Shown in pieces: positions 22,504 to 34,884 of a DNA stretch of 64,000 bases (positions are counted from its first letter, which is position 1; every line of letters begins with the position of its first letter). Origin of the DNA: Adiantum capillus-veneris (taxonomy: Eukaryota > Streptophyta > Polypodiopsida > Polypodiales > Pteridaceae); NCBI GenBank assembly GCA_014529385.2, contig CM043968.1:9989648-10053647 (forward strand), read 5' to 3'. Under the pieces are notes generated by a model, which saw nothing but the letters and a program-made list of their open reading frames with translations, was not told the origin of the DNA and made no database searches. Position numbers and translations under genes: made by a program.

Positions 22504-22775
22504 TGGTTACCAAAATTGTTAGTTGATGCATCTCACCTCATTAATATCTTCTATTTGTTTACAAGTATTTTAGTCTCCTCTTCTTGCAACCCATCCGCTC
22601 TTGAGAACTCACATCAATTTATTCTTCATATCCATTTCCTGAAATCATTTCTTTTATATAATGAAGCTATGTTCTACTACATAGCCACTATTATTTTATC
22701 CCCCTCTCCTTCCTAGCTCACAGCCAGAGGCCTCGTGTCTTCTCGATCTCCTTGTGCACACAGCTTATCTCGACA
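22504..22775 (+). repeat. Gypsy B right LTR (approximate)
   Basis: Diverged direct repeat of 14793-15037, ending CTTATCTCGACA where the left copy ends CTTATCTTAACA. The boundary is approximate. Confidence 0.6.
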
Positions 22776-23979
22776 ACGTAGCTAACGTGATGAGTACTTG
22801 GAGGCATAACTCAAGTTTGTCAAACCTAAGAAAAACATGTTTACCCATAAGAGCTCTAAATTCCCATATTTCGCGCAAAAAAGATGAACTTTTCTCTAAG
22901 CGCTACCGATGCAAATCTTACCCATTACCTATGAGAAACTTGTCCAAATGCATTCAAATGCGTAAGACATCATGACATGAACATGCCACACATAAACCTT
23001 GCTTTGTCCAAAATTTGTGTCAGTTGTAAATAATTGCAATTTTTTACTATATAAAAAATTTGACTTTGTTGATTTTTGTGTGCTAGATGAACTCTAAGGC
23101 TTCGTCTAACTGTCAAAAATCCTAACCTATGATTGGTTTCATATTTTGTCAACTAAAACACAAGAAAAATCATTGGGTATCTTGCAAAAATACCACGCGA
23201 TTCATCGACGGAATCTCGTAGTGTTTGTATCTACATCGAGTGCTCGTCAAGGCTATGGCATTGGTTCTTTCAGAATTCTATTTGGTTCAGCATGTCCGAT
23301 ATAGAGAGTGGATAAAGAAAGAAGCTCTTTCTCACACACAGTACACAAAAGATGTCAACTTCTTGACGATAAGGATAATAATTTTTGCAGAATTGTGTTT
23401 ACCTGTATACCTTCGGTCTCACAAGGCATTGTTCTCATGGGGAGATCAAACTATAAACTAATAATCTTCTAATTATTCCTATTTGACAGACTAAAACTTG
23501 GAAGTGTGAACAAGCCCAAATTCCATATTGACTACATATTTATAAAAATTAAATGCATAAGGAATGAAAACTTTATTGTTGTCGCCTTGGTTATTGTTGA
23601 GCCTCAACACTCACCCCCTCCTAGCTCAGGTCATCCCCAACTTGGTTTACTCGTAATATTCAAGGTCTCTAGATTCAAGTCACTCTTCATTTTTCTAGAT
23701 CTTGCTTTGTATAGGCTTTTCTATCTTAATTATCTTTACACATCTGCTAAAAAGTGATCTGATTGTACATTGTATGTGCTTCGCTTCTCTTTTGGTAAAC
23801 TCTTAGATATCCATGCATATATCCGCAAATATACCCATTCCCGAATTTAGATGACCCAGCAGTAAACCTAGAGTCAATAGCAATTGCATTGTCGCTTCAT
23901 TCCTTTTGTATCTGATCTTTTTAAGTGTACAACCAGTGTTGTAACTGATGTTTTGATGCTACATATGCTATTCTTGGTG
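22776..23979. other. Unassigned spacer with an LTR-end relic
   Basis: About 1.2 kb of AT-rich sequence without a believable gene. The one recognisable piece is 23590-23645, GCCTCAACA followed by a C-rich run and CCTCCTAG. It resembles the LTR/polypurine-tract/hairpin junctions of Gypsy A (35885-35932) and C (60123-60169), so a fragment of a related minus-strand element is likely. Confidence 0.5.
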
Positions 23980-23984
23980 CCCTT
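23980..23984. repeat. Copia-2 target site duplication (CCCTT), left copy
   Basis: CCCTT directly precedes the left LTR, and CCCTT follows the right LTR at 29106-29110. Confidence 0.92.
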
Positions 23985-24212
23985 TGTTGGAATTAGGGTT
24001 GCAGAGAAACACACACAGCTTGGAGAAGATGAAGGAAGCTCAAGGCACACAGTAGAGAGTGTGTTGCTTAGTATGCAAATGGAAAGATGGATAGCCCTAG
24101 AATGATGGGCGTATATACAATGCTCGGTGGAAAAAACCTCCTAAAGAGGGAAAAAATGCCTCGGCTGTCCTAGTGTGTTCACACACATCACTACCACATG
24201 TATATGGTAACA
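23985..24212 (-). repeat. Copia-2 3' LTR (left copy)
   Basis: 228-bp LTR with TGTTGG...GTAACA tips. The polypurine tract follows at 24213-24226 (minus strand AGGGGGGATT-type run). Confidence 0.92.
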
Positions 24213-24287
24213 AATCCCCCCTAGAGTGATGCAGTGAACGAGAGCTGGCACATGAGTAAAGGGAAGTGCCATGCCGTGAGGACATGA

Positions 24288-27200
24288 TCAATCCACAAAG
24301 GGGAGTAAGCCTAAATCTTTGTGGAAAGCTTCAAGCTTCTCACGAGACAATGCCTTTGTGAAAAGATCTGCAAGGTTGTCCTGTGTTGGCACATAAGCCA
24401 AGCTGATCTCTCCTGTTGAGAGCCTCTCCCTAACATAGTGGTAATGCACCTCAATGTGCTTTGTGCGATCATGAAAAACTGGGTTCCTTGCAACTTCCAA
24501 TGCTCTCTAACTGTCAGTGTAGATAGTGCTGGTAGTGTCCTGTTCAACAACCAAATCAGCCATAAGGCGTCTGAGCCATACACACTCAACCGTAGCTGTG
24601 AAGACTGCCCTGTACTCATCCTCACAACTCGAAGTGGCCACAGTAGGTTGCTTCTTTCTCAATGATGATATACATGAATTGCCAAGCATGAAACGAAAAC
24701 CACTTGTGGACACTCGCGTGTCAAAACAACCAGCCCAATTTGAGTCGGAAAAAGCATGTAAGTCTGGCGGCAATGATCCCCCGTTGGGATAAAACAAGCC
24801 AAGATGTAAAGTGCCACTAAGGTAGCGAAAAGTCCTCTTGACAGTCTACCAATGCTTAGACCCTAGGCTATGCATAAATCTGCGGACCTGTGAGACTGCA
24901 AACTGAATATCTAGCCTCGTGCTGCATACATAAATGAGGCAGCCAACAGCAGTTTGGTAAAGAGTGACATCATCATGATCGACAGCATCATGTAGACTCA
25001 ACTTCAAACCTGTTTCCATGGGAGTGGAAATAGGTTTGCAATCCTCAAGTCCAAACTTACATAGCAATGTCTCTCTGTAACTTTTCTGACACAAGGCAAT
25101 ACCACCATCACACTGCTTAAACTGTATACCCAAGTAATGATTCAACAGCCCCAAATCTTTCATCTTGAAAGTAGCATTGAAATCAGCCTTAAATTCAGCA
25201 ATATGTCTCTTATTTGGTCCAGTGATCAACAAATCATCGACATAAAGAACCACAATGAGAAGTACATCACCCTCACGCTTTACATACAATGTGCTTTCCC
25301 TTGGACTGTTACGAAAGCCTTGTTTAACCAAATGAGTGTCAGCTTTCTCATACCAAGCACGAGAAGATTGCTTCAACCCATACAAAAAGCCTTCTTACAT
25401 CTGCACACTTTGTCCTCTTGTCCTTTTATGACAAAATCGTGAGGCTGCGTTACATAAACTTCCTCAAATATGTCACCATTCAAGAAAGTAGTAACAATAT
25501 CTAATTGATGTACATACCAACCAAAATGAGCTGCCAATGCACATAGAAAATGCATAGTAGTCATATGACAAGTGGAAGCAAAAGTCTCTTCATAATCTAT
25601 GCCTTCTTGTTGTGCATAGCCCTTTGCAACAAGTCGAGCCTTATGGAAATCGATCTCACCATCCGGCTTGTGTTTCAACTTGTAAACCCACTTCGTACCA
25701 ATGGCCTTTTTTCCAGGAGGCAAATTACATAAAGTCCATGTGTCATTTTCTATAAGTGCATCATATTCTGACTGCATGGCAGCCATCCAATTTTTTGAAT
25801 TTTGTGCTTCATCAAAAGACAGAGGCTCCTCAACATCATGTAAGCTAGACACAACCAAAGCATAAAAATATGACGCAGAAGATGCATGGTGAGAGACTGA
25901 ACGAGTACGACTAGACAAAGGTGCATCCAATTTACTATCATGCAAAGTGTGCACCAGCCATGTTGGCATACCTCTAGCCTGCTCATTTTCAGCCCTTTCC
26001 TCATCAAGTACATCATGTACATCTGCATCAATAATAGGTTGATTTGTAACATTTTCAGAAACCCCCATAGGCTGTACATTTCCTCATTGGAAATTATATT
26101 CGTATTTCCACCACTGAAAAGAGGAAACACTGTGTCATAAATGTCCTGTGAGCTTACATTATTGTCTCTAGTACATGACAACAAGGGTTGAACAGAATCT
26201 TCCACAAACACTACATCTCGTGAAACCAAAATACGCTTTGTTGCGTATGATACAACCTGTAACCTTTGCTTTCAGCACTATAACCAACAAAAATACATTT
26301 GACAGCCTTATCATCCAATTTTCTGCGCTGTGTTTGTGGCACCAAAGCATATGCCAAACAACCAAAAACACGCATGTGCTCAATAGAAGGCTTTCTATCA
26401 TGCCATGCTTCATATGGAGTAATAGACTGCAAAGCTTTTGTAGGACACCTGTTTAGTACATAAGTGGCACACATGATGGCCTCAAGCCAAAAAGAATGCG
26501 GCAAAGCTTGACTTTTGACCATACATCATGCCATTTCCGTCAGGGACCTATTTTTCCTCTTAGCAACACCATTTTTTTGAGGTGTATAAGGCACTGTACA
26601 TTGGTGTTTTATCCCACGACTAGCCAGAAATGTATTAAATTCATGAGACATATACTCCCCCCCTCGATTGGAATGGAGGGTGCCCATAGTACATTTCGAG
26701 ACATTTTCAGCCATAGCCAGAAATTGTTTGAAGCACATAAAAACTTCAGACTTCACTTTCAGTCATGAAGTAAAGGTAATTGACCAAGGTCAGAGTTTGC
26801 ATGGGCCCACAAACATCACTATGCATAAGCTACAACCTGTATGTGGCCCGAACTGAACCATCCTTTGGAAACTTAGAACGCTGCATCTTACCCAAAATAC
26901 AACCTTCACAAACATGTTTGACAGGTGCTTCAAGAGGCGGCAAATAGAAACCATATCAAATTTCTGCAAATGCAACAAACTGGCAAAATTCAGATGACCA
27001 AAACGTGCATTCCAAAGTTTTGCATCTGAAATAGCCCTTAAATCTGCAACAGCATTTGCAAAATTTTGTCCACACTTGTCATATATAGTGAGCTTATATA
27101 GTCCACGACACAAAAGGCTAGATGCAACAATTTCATCACCAAAACTTAGATCATGAACTGTACATCTGTCATCCACAAATTTGACTACAAGTCCAAGTCT

Positions 27201-27650
27201 AGCAAGTGCGGATACAGACAAGAGATTCTTCTTGATCCCAGGTACATAAAGTGCATCAACAAGTGTGAAGGAACTGCCATTTGCAGCAGTAAGCACAATC
27301 TTTCCAACTCCCTGAACCGGATAAGAGGCATTGTTGGCACAAGTGACTAAATTCCCATGAGGGACAGACTCGAGAGAGGTGAACAATTCACGATGTGAGG
27401 TAATGTGCTTTGTAGCAACACTGTCAAAATACCACACATGTGAATCTGCAACAACTAACAAGCATGCATCATGGACAGCAGGATTGTAAGTGCACTCTGC
27501 GCTAAAAGCCCATTCAACATCGACATCAGCATCACAGTCTCCTTTCACAGAAGACTCAACAATGGCTGCATTTGTAGTGGAACCAGCATTTGTAGTGGAA
27601 CCACTCTCTTTCTTCCTAGCCTCTTTGGCCATCAACTTAGGACATGACTT
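24288..27650 (-). pseudogene. pol: Copia-2 pol
   Basis: Same domain order as Copia-1: protease near 27430, integrase at about 27000-26500, RT with an intact Y-V-D-D near 25237, and RNase H ending at 24288. The protease active site reads D-S-V-A in place of D-S-G-A, which should abolish activity. Integrase has lost about 40 bp near 26762 that Copia-1 keeps at about 4465-4505. Frame breaks occur near 26860, 26090, 25380, 24840 and within RNase H (a TAG near 24508). The RNase H junction that is shifted in Copia-1 is open here (24507-24797). Confidence 0.88.
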
Positions 27651-28521
27651 GATCAAGTGATCATTAGCTTTGGCAACGCATTTTCTTTTTGCCCTTATCA
27701 CCAGAATTGCCAGAAAAAGTGCTGCCAGCAGAAGCATTAGGAACAAAAGTTTTGCCACTCGCAGCAGAACCATAAGAAGTGGTTGCATTGCTGTTACCAC
27801 CCTTTCTTTGAGAAGCAATAAAAACCTGTTTAACTGCACGCTGTCTAGTCCTGTTTTTTCTAGAAAGTGACTCTTGCAATAGCAATGTGCATAATGCATC
27901 AAACTTGACAACTTCTGGATCCTTGGGTCATAAGTCTCCAAGTACTAGCAAAAGTCTGGTAAGAATCTGGTAAGGCATCAAGAACAGTCTGCACAAGGAA
28001 ACTGTCTGAAATGACTTCACCTGCATAAATAAGTTGCTCATTGATATCCTTGACACTAGCAAGGAAAGTGTCCATATCATCTTCCTCATGCATAATCTTC
28101 GACTCCAGATCTTTACGTAGCAAAGCAATTTTAGCCTCATTGCGACTTGCATAAAGACCTGCGAAAATATCCCAAGCCTGTTTTGCAGATTTTTCTGAAT
28201 GGATGTGAGGAACAATGGTGCGCTTCACAGACAATGCAATCAATGCATGAGCATGCGCATCCTTTACATCCCAACGAGATTGTTATGTCGTAGGCAAAAC
28301 AACCCTAATAGCAACAATCCTTGCAGCAAGACCTGCAACATCCTCAACATCGCCTACATCCTCAAAACCAAGACGTACATCAATGCCCTGCACAATGTTC
28401 CAGACGCCCTTTGACACAAGAACATGTTGCATCGTATAAGCCCACATAGGTAGTAGTTGTCCCCATCCAACCTGTCCTCAGGAGCAAACATCTTGAACAC
28501 ATCTGTGCTGTTGTCAGCCAT
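27651..28521 (-). pseudogene. gag: Copia-2 gag
   Basis: The ATG at 28521-28519 (M-A-D-N) matches the Copia-1 gag start. A frameshift follows within about 75 bases near 28455, and the Copia gag helices continue to about 27899. A small deletion at about 27668 removes the first Cys pair of the zinc knuckle (C-H-Y-C in Copia-1) while N-D-H-L-I-K-S-C-P remains, so RNA binding would be lost. Confidence 0.82.
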
Positions 28522-28863
28522 GGTAAATGATGCACTTGATGTGAAAACTGCCCGAAAATAGGAGAAACAGAGTAGGAACAACACGTGCTATATAGCACAA
28601 ACCGTAGAAGACTATGAGGCACCTGTTATGCAGAAAACGGCACTGCCAAAAATTCTACACAAAATGACAAAATAGCCCGTGCAGTACTGCCTGTAGTGGA
28701 AACGGAGGCTGAAATGAGCCCGAGTCAAAAATCTGAGCAGATTGAGCTCTACGAGTTCACCCCGAATATTTGTCGACCTGCAAACGCTCGCCAAACCTCA
28801 CTGAAATCAGAGAAAGTGAGCAGGTGGAGCACCTGGCGACTAAGCCCCGAGAGGACGCAACCT

Positions 28864-28875
28864 GCTCTGATACCA
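28864..28875 (-). other. Copia-2 primer binding site (tRNA-iMet)
   Basis: Minus strand TGGTATCAGAGC, two bases from the 5' LTR, as in Copia-1. Confidence 0.92.
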
Positions 28876-28877
28876 AT

Positions 28878-29105
28878 TGTTGGAATTAGGGTTGCAGAGA
28901 AACACACACAGCTTGGAGAAGACGAAGGAAGCTCAAGACACATAATAGAGAGTGTGTTACTTAGTATGCAAATGAAAAGATGGATAGCCCTAGAATGATG
29001 GGTGTATATACAATGCTCGGGGGAAAAAACCGCCTAAAGAGGGAAAAAATGCCCCGACGGTCCTAGTGTGTTCACACACATCACTACCACATGTATATGG
29101 TAACA
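28878..29105 (-). repeat. Copia-2 5' LTR (right copy)
   Basis: 228-bp LTR ending GGTAACA, followed by the second CCCTT target copy at 29106-29110. Confidence 0.92.
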
Positions 29106-29110
29106 CCCTT

Positions 29111-31732
29111 AGTTCAAAATGCCTCTGCCATGTCAATACTGCGGATGCTATGTAGCCATGTCTAAAGATTTCAACAGCCCTAGAGTTTTCTCCATGCAAC
29201 ATTACCTATGTTAATCTTTGGTATTAGGAAATTGCAATCTCACAACCTTTATCTCTCCTTGAACCTATTACACATAGTGTTGATGCCCATGAAGAAAAGA
29301 AAGAAAATCTCTCGGTCTTTCTTGTTGCCGTGCAGTCCTCCTACACCACTCCTATTCATTCAGTTGAATCTTTACTCTCGCCGATGGAGCACAATGATTT
29401 GCAAAGCTTTGTGGAAGCAAACCTCTTCATTGACAAAAGCGTGCAAGAGGTTATCATAGAAGCAAAATCCTATAACAACTACTCTTGTGTTGAAATTATT
29501 TCACATGCAAAAAATGGCATGACTAATGGTTTTCGTGTTCATGAATTCTTGGGTTTGATCAACACCAAGGTATGCACTCTCCGAGATGCCCCTTGGCCTA
29601 TCCTTCTCATAGGTGTTTCCAATGCTAACTCTTCCTCCTCTTCTACCTCAACTTCTACCCTTCCTCTCATTGCCTTCCCTTTCAACTTGAGCACTAGTTG
29701 TGAAATCCTCATCTTGGTTACATGCCTGCTACATGTTCCATGTGTTGTCTCCTCCTCCTCCTCCTTCTATTTTGCCTCAACATCTGCCTTTCCTCTTGAC
29801 TTTAGCAATAGCGATTGCCCCACTTGACTGCAGCACCAATAGTGCATCCCTCATCTTTGTTACATGTATCCTGCATGTCGATGCTCCTAACACTGAATCC
29901 TCCTCCTCTTCCTCCTCAACATCTGTGCTTCCTCTCATCACCTTTCCTCTCAAATTTAGCACCAATGGTTGTAGCCCTCATCTCGGTGTCATGATCCCTA
30001 GGGTGAGTTCTAACATTCTCTGGACCACAATAATTGATGTGGTTTCCTCATTATGCAAACCACACTCTTGATTGTTGGCTTGCTTTTTTGTCAATTGTAT
30101 GCCACTTCCATTGCTAAAATCTGCAATAAATCCCCAATGACACTGGTGAGGCCTCAATTGGATGGTCTTATTGCTCATGATGCTCAGGAAATGGTGAACG
30201 ATCTACCTTGCAAGCCTCTTCAAAATCGTCTACTCAATTGGTGGCTTGAGAAGTAGTTGGTCATTAGTCACTTTCTCATGCCTCTAGATATCAAGCTTCA
30301 TACCTCTGTGTGAGGGGAATCCTTTTGGACTAATCCTAAAAGGCAACAACATGCCCTCATAATACCACCCTTCTTCATCGGAGTCGCTATTCCTCCTTGA
30401 ATTTTCAAAGCCCACGCCACTGTGCAACATGAAAAAGAGTGTCCTAGAAGAGAGCTACAACAAACTAGTGGTACAAAAGTGCCATGGTGCACACTCGCCT
30501 ATTCACATATCCACTTCTCTTGTACAACACCCATTCATCATCATGCTACATTGCATTCTCAATGTAGTGTGTATCCCATGATCTACCACCTTAACCCATT
30601 AGCTCGGTAGATCTTGATGTGTTTTATCACATTGAAGGAGACCTCCCGGTCCTCCTCTAAAGTTCTTGCTACTCCTTAACCTCAGCCGCCTCCTCCTACC
30701 TCTCCGCACTTTGGATTTTTAAATTGAAACCCCTCACAACTTTCTTTTGTCTACAACAATTTTTAAACGTGATGGATGTCAACCACCCCTATCATTAGGC
30801 AGCTTGTTTTGGACATAAAAAAGCATCAAACTCCTTGCTCTCTTTGGTTTTTGTCAATAACAAAGTTGTTTGCAATGTAGAAGTACCATACTCTTTCATG
30901 GATGTAGATCTTTGCAATCCATGAATTTCTTCATCTTGCTACTTAACAATTAAGCTCATGGCCATGGCTTGCATCACATCTTCCTCCCATGAAGAAGACC
31001 ACCCATTGACATGGCAAGCCACATGCCAGCTCCATTTAGGATTCTCTCGAAGGTTGTACCATTGGGTGATGGTTGAGCATAGTGTTTACCACCACAAAGA
31101 TAACAATGTTTGCGGGATAATCCAACTCATTCCTAGTATGCATCATCTTTAATTGCTTTTGTTTGTGCTGCTTGAAAACAACATGCACTTACAATGCATG
31201 TTCTGTTAACACTTGTTGCTCATGCTGATATCCAACAATTAAGACAAGTGCTAGGGAGCAAAATCAACATTCTCACAATTTATTGATGCAACTCTCATAT
31301 TATGCATTAGCTGCCAAATTTCATCAGTCTTCGTATCTATCTGGTCTTTCTTTACTTTATCTATCTCTATGGCATGCAATTTTGGATTCATTATCCATTG
31401 GTAATTATTGACAATGTTATGCTGGCTGCTCTTAGGCATATCCTCTCAGACATATCTTTTAATTGTAGAATATTTGGACTTTTGTTGACTTTGTGCATTT
31501 GCTAAAACGATAGTCTTAGAAATCCCCATGTCAATTGTAGTTTGTTCTAGAAAAAAAGGGACCACTAAGAAAGAAGGAAGGAGTATAGTTAAGGGTTCTC
31601 AATGAGATACTTCCAGGTACTCAAGACTAACAAATAAAGTTGACATGCCATGTAAGACTATTGTGGAGTCAAGCTGAATTTTATGACAGAAATTGATAGC
31701 AATGCCATGACTAATGTCATGTCATATGGCAT
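29111..31732 (+). other. Unidentified block, possibly decayed element
   Basis: The longest frame is 29330-29827 (165 residues). Its first 90 residues look like ordinary globular protein (V-E-A-N-L-F-I-D-K-S, V-H-E-F-L-G-L-I-N-T-K-V); the rest comes from the Ser/Thr-coding tandem repeat at 29630-30000. Further short frames at 30053-30256 and 30958-31152 show no family I know. Plus-strand reading continues in pieces, so a decayed protein-coding element is possible, but nothing proves it. Confidence 0.3.
29630..30000. repeat. Imperfect tandem repeat, three units of about 120-130 bp
   Basis: Each unit runs TCCTCCTCC-type tract, CAACATCTG, CTTCCTCTC, TTTAGCACCAATxGTTG or similar, then CCTCATCTTGGTTACATG or similar. 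Unit starts are near 29633, 29748 and 29899. The units differ by small indels. Confidence 0.65.
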
Positions 31733-32981
31733 GTGGTTACTTCTAGGAAGCCAAAACTTTATGAAATTCAGATAAAGGTAAATCGCTCACCTAGAGTAGA
31801 CGTTGGAAGTATGGGGATTGCAAAATCTACTCTCCAACTATCTGCAAAGCACATCAAAGAAAAATTATTGTGGTGGACTCTCGAAAAAGGAGTACACACT
31901 GAATTTTGTCCAAGAAATGGGCAAAAGTCTTTCAAGACAAGCCTGAATCTTCAACGGTGGTCATCACAACAAGCTATCAAGCGGCAAAAGAGGTCAGGCC
32001 TACAACAGTCAAAGATTCTTGGCTACTGACAAAGGCAAAGCTAAATTAAGCCCACAAATATCCTGTCAATCGAAGCCTTCCCTTCAATCAAAGTCTCTAG
32101 CCCAGCCAATGCAAGTACAAGACGAGGCTTCTACATTAAAATCCAACATGCTTCAAGGGAAAAAATAGAGTCACAACAAGATATTGGAGCCAAAGTACCC
32201 AACATTGCAAGAACGTCGTCACAAACCAGCCAAAGTTTATGTTGTTGCACAAGAGATCAAAGTCAAGGATCCAGTTTGGATAGATCAACCTAGCCAGAGA
32301 ACACAAGGAAAACACATGGGATGGATTGCTTCCCACTATAGCTTACAAGAGCAAGGCTATTATGTAGGAAAAAACAAGATTTGGTTACCAAAACCAAAGA
32401 CTTCAGCCTATGCAGCAGACGGTGGCTTCAAAACAAAGCAACTCAACCAAGAGTTAAGATCAAATCCATCTCAGAAGCGAAGATCAAATGATAAGGTCAA
32501 AAACATGTACCAGAATAAGTTCACATCTAGAAGGCCTACACCTCCACAAGGGAATTCCATACCAGTGATTCCCCTCGACGACACACAACTTGTATACTTG
32601 GATGCACTTTCATTGACGTCATAGATCGTTCCATCTAATATTCTTCAAGAGCAAGGATACTACACAAGTAACAAAAAAATTTGGTTACCCAAGGTACCAA
32701 GCCCAGATTCTTCCATTTCAAGATTGGAGCTTGAAGAAAGTGACACAGAAGACAATGGACCAGTCAACCAATTAGTAATCTGCCAACCAAAGCCTACACC
32801 AAGAAGCAGATACATATGGGTGCCTAAACTGCAACATAAGGACAAGCAAAATGTTGAATTCATCTCCGAATCTCAACATAGTAAAAAAAAGTTCCAAAAA
32901 GTATCACGACGAGCGGAGCTAGCCAATCTTCTCAAGCAACAAGAAAACAAAGAGCTCAATAGAAATCCTACTACAAGGTAA
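31733..32981 (+). pseudogene. ORF with repeated I-W-L-P-K motifs
   Basis: The main frame (32031-32981) is broken only by TAGs near 32168 and 32622; a frame open at 31733-32029 precedes it in another phase. Two copies of the block L-Q-E-Q-G-Y-Y followed by I-W-L-P-K occur at about 32339-32392 and 32643-32694, and a third short copy, Y-I-W-V-P-K, lies at about 32812-32829. Between the blocks the sequence is Lys/Gln/Ser/Pro-rich. The first block, including the preceding G-W-I-A-S-H-Y-S-L, matches the T1 3'-ORF at about 7060-7160. I do not know the family; I take it as the 3'-ORF of a lost Gypsy element related to T. Confidence 0.45.
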
Positions 32982-34376
32982 AATCTCTTCGAGCAAAAAG
33001 TCAAGTCGCCCAGGTGCAAAAAACACTTGACGCATAGTCAAGAATCTGGCAGCTGAGCCGTTAAATGCGCAACGCATTAGCCCTAAGCTTCCAGTTGTAA
33101 TATTTCTTTATGTGTATAGCTATGAGTCTAGCTAATAAGCATAAGCTCAAGTTGGCAAGTTGAGCATACTAAAGTCATGTTGCTCTTGCAGGAAGAGGTG
33201 AGCACAAAAGTCGAAGTCTATTTACTATATAAGGTGGAGAAGGTGGAGTAGTTCCCAAAAAACAACACTCACACACTTGACATAGTGAGGAAGAGTGGAA
33301 AAACCTCGACAACAAAAAAACCTTCTTGTGAGTAGTGGAAGCTTTTGAAGCACTAATGCTATATGCTTTGCTGGCTACACTAGTTCCCTGAAGAACCCAT
33401 CAGTACTCTTCTCTCGCATGGCATCTTGTTTAGCATGCATAACTCTGTGCAAGCATATAGATGTCCCATCATTGGACATATGAATTAGGCACTCTTTTGT
33501 GTTCTACCCATGCACTTACACAAAAAATGACGATGACCAAGCGACACCATGTCTTATGAGCATTTGCTCAAAAACAACGACTCTGACTTCAAACTACTAC
33601 TAGTTATCCAATGTATATCTAGTAAATACTATTTTCCATATGGCCATAAGTGCTTTCTCTACAAAACTTTGTTCCATCAAAACCAAAGTACATATAGACT
33701 TGTATTTAGTTGTGACTAAAAGAATTCTTTTCCCATTGCGCTTTTCCCTTTTGTCCTATCTAGGTATTCAAGGCCTTCATTTTGTAAAATAAGACACCTT
33801 TTACTTTTCCTTTTATTTGATCAAAACCAAAAAAAGCATAACCACAATATCCCCACACAAATAATTGAAAATTTATTGACAAGAGAAAGGGGGGAGGCCA
33901 AGCAAGCTCAAAAAGGTTTGAAGTAAACTTAGAGGTATAGATGCAAACAAAAAAAGAGCTGCAGAAACAATGACATGTTGCAACAACAAGTCGATAAAAC
34001 CTCACGCAATTCAAGGTACAACAACAAATCAGAGGGGGTGTCATCAAAATTGTATTTTGATGAAATACTTAGATTTATATGTACCAAATATTCCTTGGAT
34101 TGATCACTCCACTCATATTTGGTCACAAGAAAACTAAAAAGACAGAAGCTTCAATGAGGTTTGATTCACATTTTCAAAGTGATGTTGAGCTAGGATGGAA
34201 ACCGGAGTCTACAAGAGCCTAGGAAACTGTTCCGGGACCTAGGGGCAATTTATGGAATCTCAAACGGAGATTATATGAGTCCGTAATGTCTAGACTAAGT
34301 TCTAAAATCATTAAAAATCAACCAAAAGCACCTAAAAGCGGTTGAACATTGGTCCGAAACTAGGGAACATGGCCAG
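32982..34376. other. No gene seen
   Basis: AT-rich sequence without a convincing frame. ACTATATAAGG at 33222-33232 is a TATA-like string followed by a purine-rich region, possibly an LTR promoter remnant belonging to the preceding ORF, but no repeat partner is present. Confidence 0.35.
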
Positions 34377-34686
34377 TGTTGGGGTATAAAGCCCAATGTG
34401 GTCGCCCAGGTAAGTGGGCGGGCCGCCAGGTATGTACACATATTCTTTTGTAAAAACCTAATAAGAACTCACTATGCTCTACACATTACAATAGAGCGAG
34501 TTCACCATATCGTCGTGCTCTTCTTCTCGCACTCTCTCTCGCGTCGCACTTCTGCTCGTACTCCTTCAGCCAGATATGTTGGAACATGACCTGTCTAGGT
34601 GGAAAGGGGGCCTATAGCAATGGAAAGGGGAGTTAGAGGATTGGAGTGTGGCACAACGCAAGAGGAAGGAGAAAAATCGAGCGCTA

Positions 34687-34689
<3 letters not shown>

Positions 34690-34770
<81 letters not shown>
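34690..34770. repeat. (CT)n microsatellite, about 40 units
   Basis: Uninterrupted CT tract of 81 bases. Long frames across it (Ser-Leu or Arg-Glu repeats) are artefacts of the repeat. Confidence 0.97.
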
Positions 34771-34776
<6 letters not shown>

Positions 34777-34879
34777 GCGTCCCCCACCTCTCTCATCCAC
34801 CTTCCCTCCCATTTTGAGCTCCAAGGTTCATTTTGAGCCAAAGAAGCCCCAGATTTTAGGCCAAATAAGTGGATCTGAG

Positions 34880-34884
<5 letters not shown>

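Larger units (their letters stand above)
14793..22775 (+). mobile_element. Gypsy B, old decayed Ty3/Gypsy element
   Basis: Diverged direct repeats at about 14793-15037 and 22504-22775 enclose gag, protease, RT, RNase H and integrase-like remnants, all in plus orientation and full of stops. The repeats share long stretches (for example TTTTATATAA and AAGCTATxTTCTACTACATAG). No clear target duplication was found, so the ends may be off by tens of bases. The domain patterns differ from the other Gypsy elements here (see the individual entries). Confidence 0.7.
23985..29105 (-). mobile_element. Copia-2, full-length Ty1/Copia element
   Basis: This 5121-bp minus-strand element has 228-bp LTRs, a perfect CCCTT duplication, initiator-Met primer site and polypurine tract, and is closely similar to Copia-1 throughout. 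Its LTRs differ at about 12 of 228 positions by hand count, so it inserted earlier than Copia-1. Coding damage is heavier: a shift early in gag, loss of half of the zinc knuckle, a deletion of about 40 bp in integrase near 26762, and shifts near 25380 and 26090. Confidence 0.95.

Noticed and set aside
29330-29827. A host gene at 29.3-29.8 kb
   Set aside because: The 165-residue frame is half tandem-repeat translation, lacks a recognisable domain and has no convincing start or splice context.
33200-33400. A TATA-containing LTR promoter near 33224
   Set aside because: There is a TATA-like string, but no matching second copy, no TG...CA pair and no primer site next to it.
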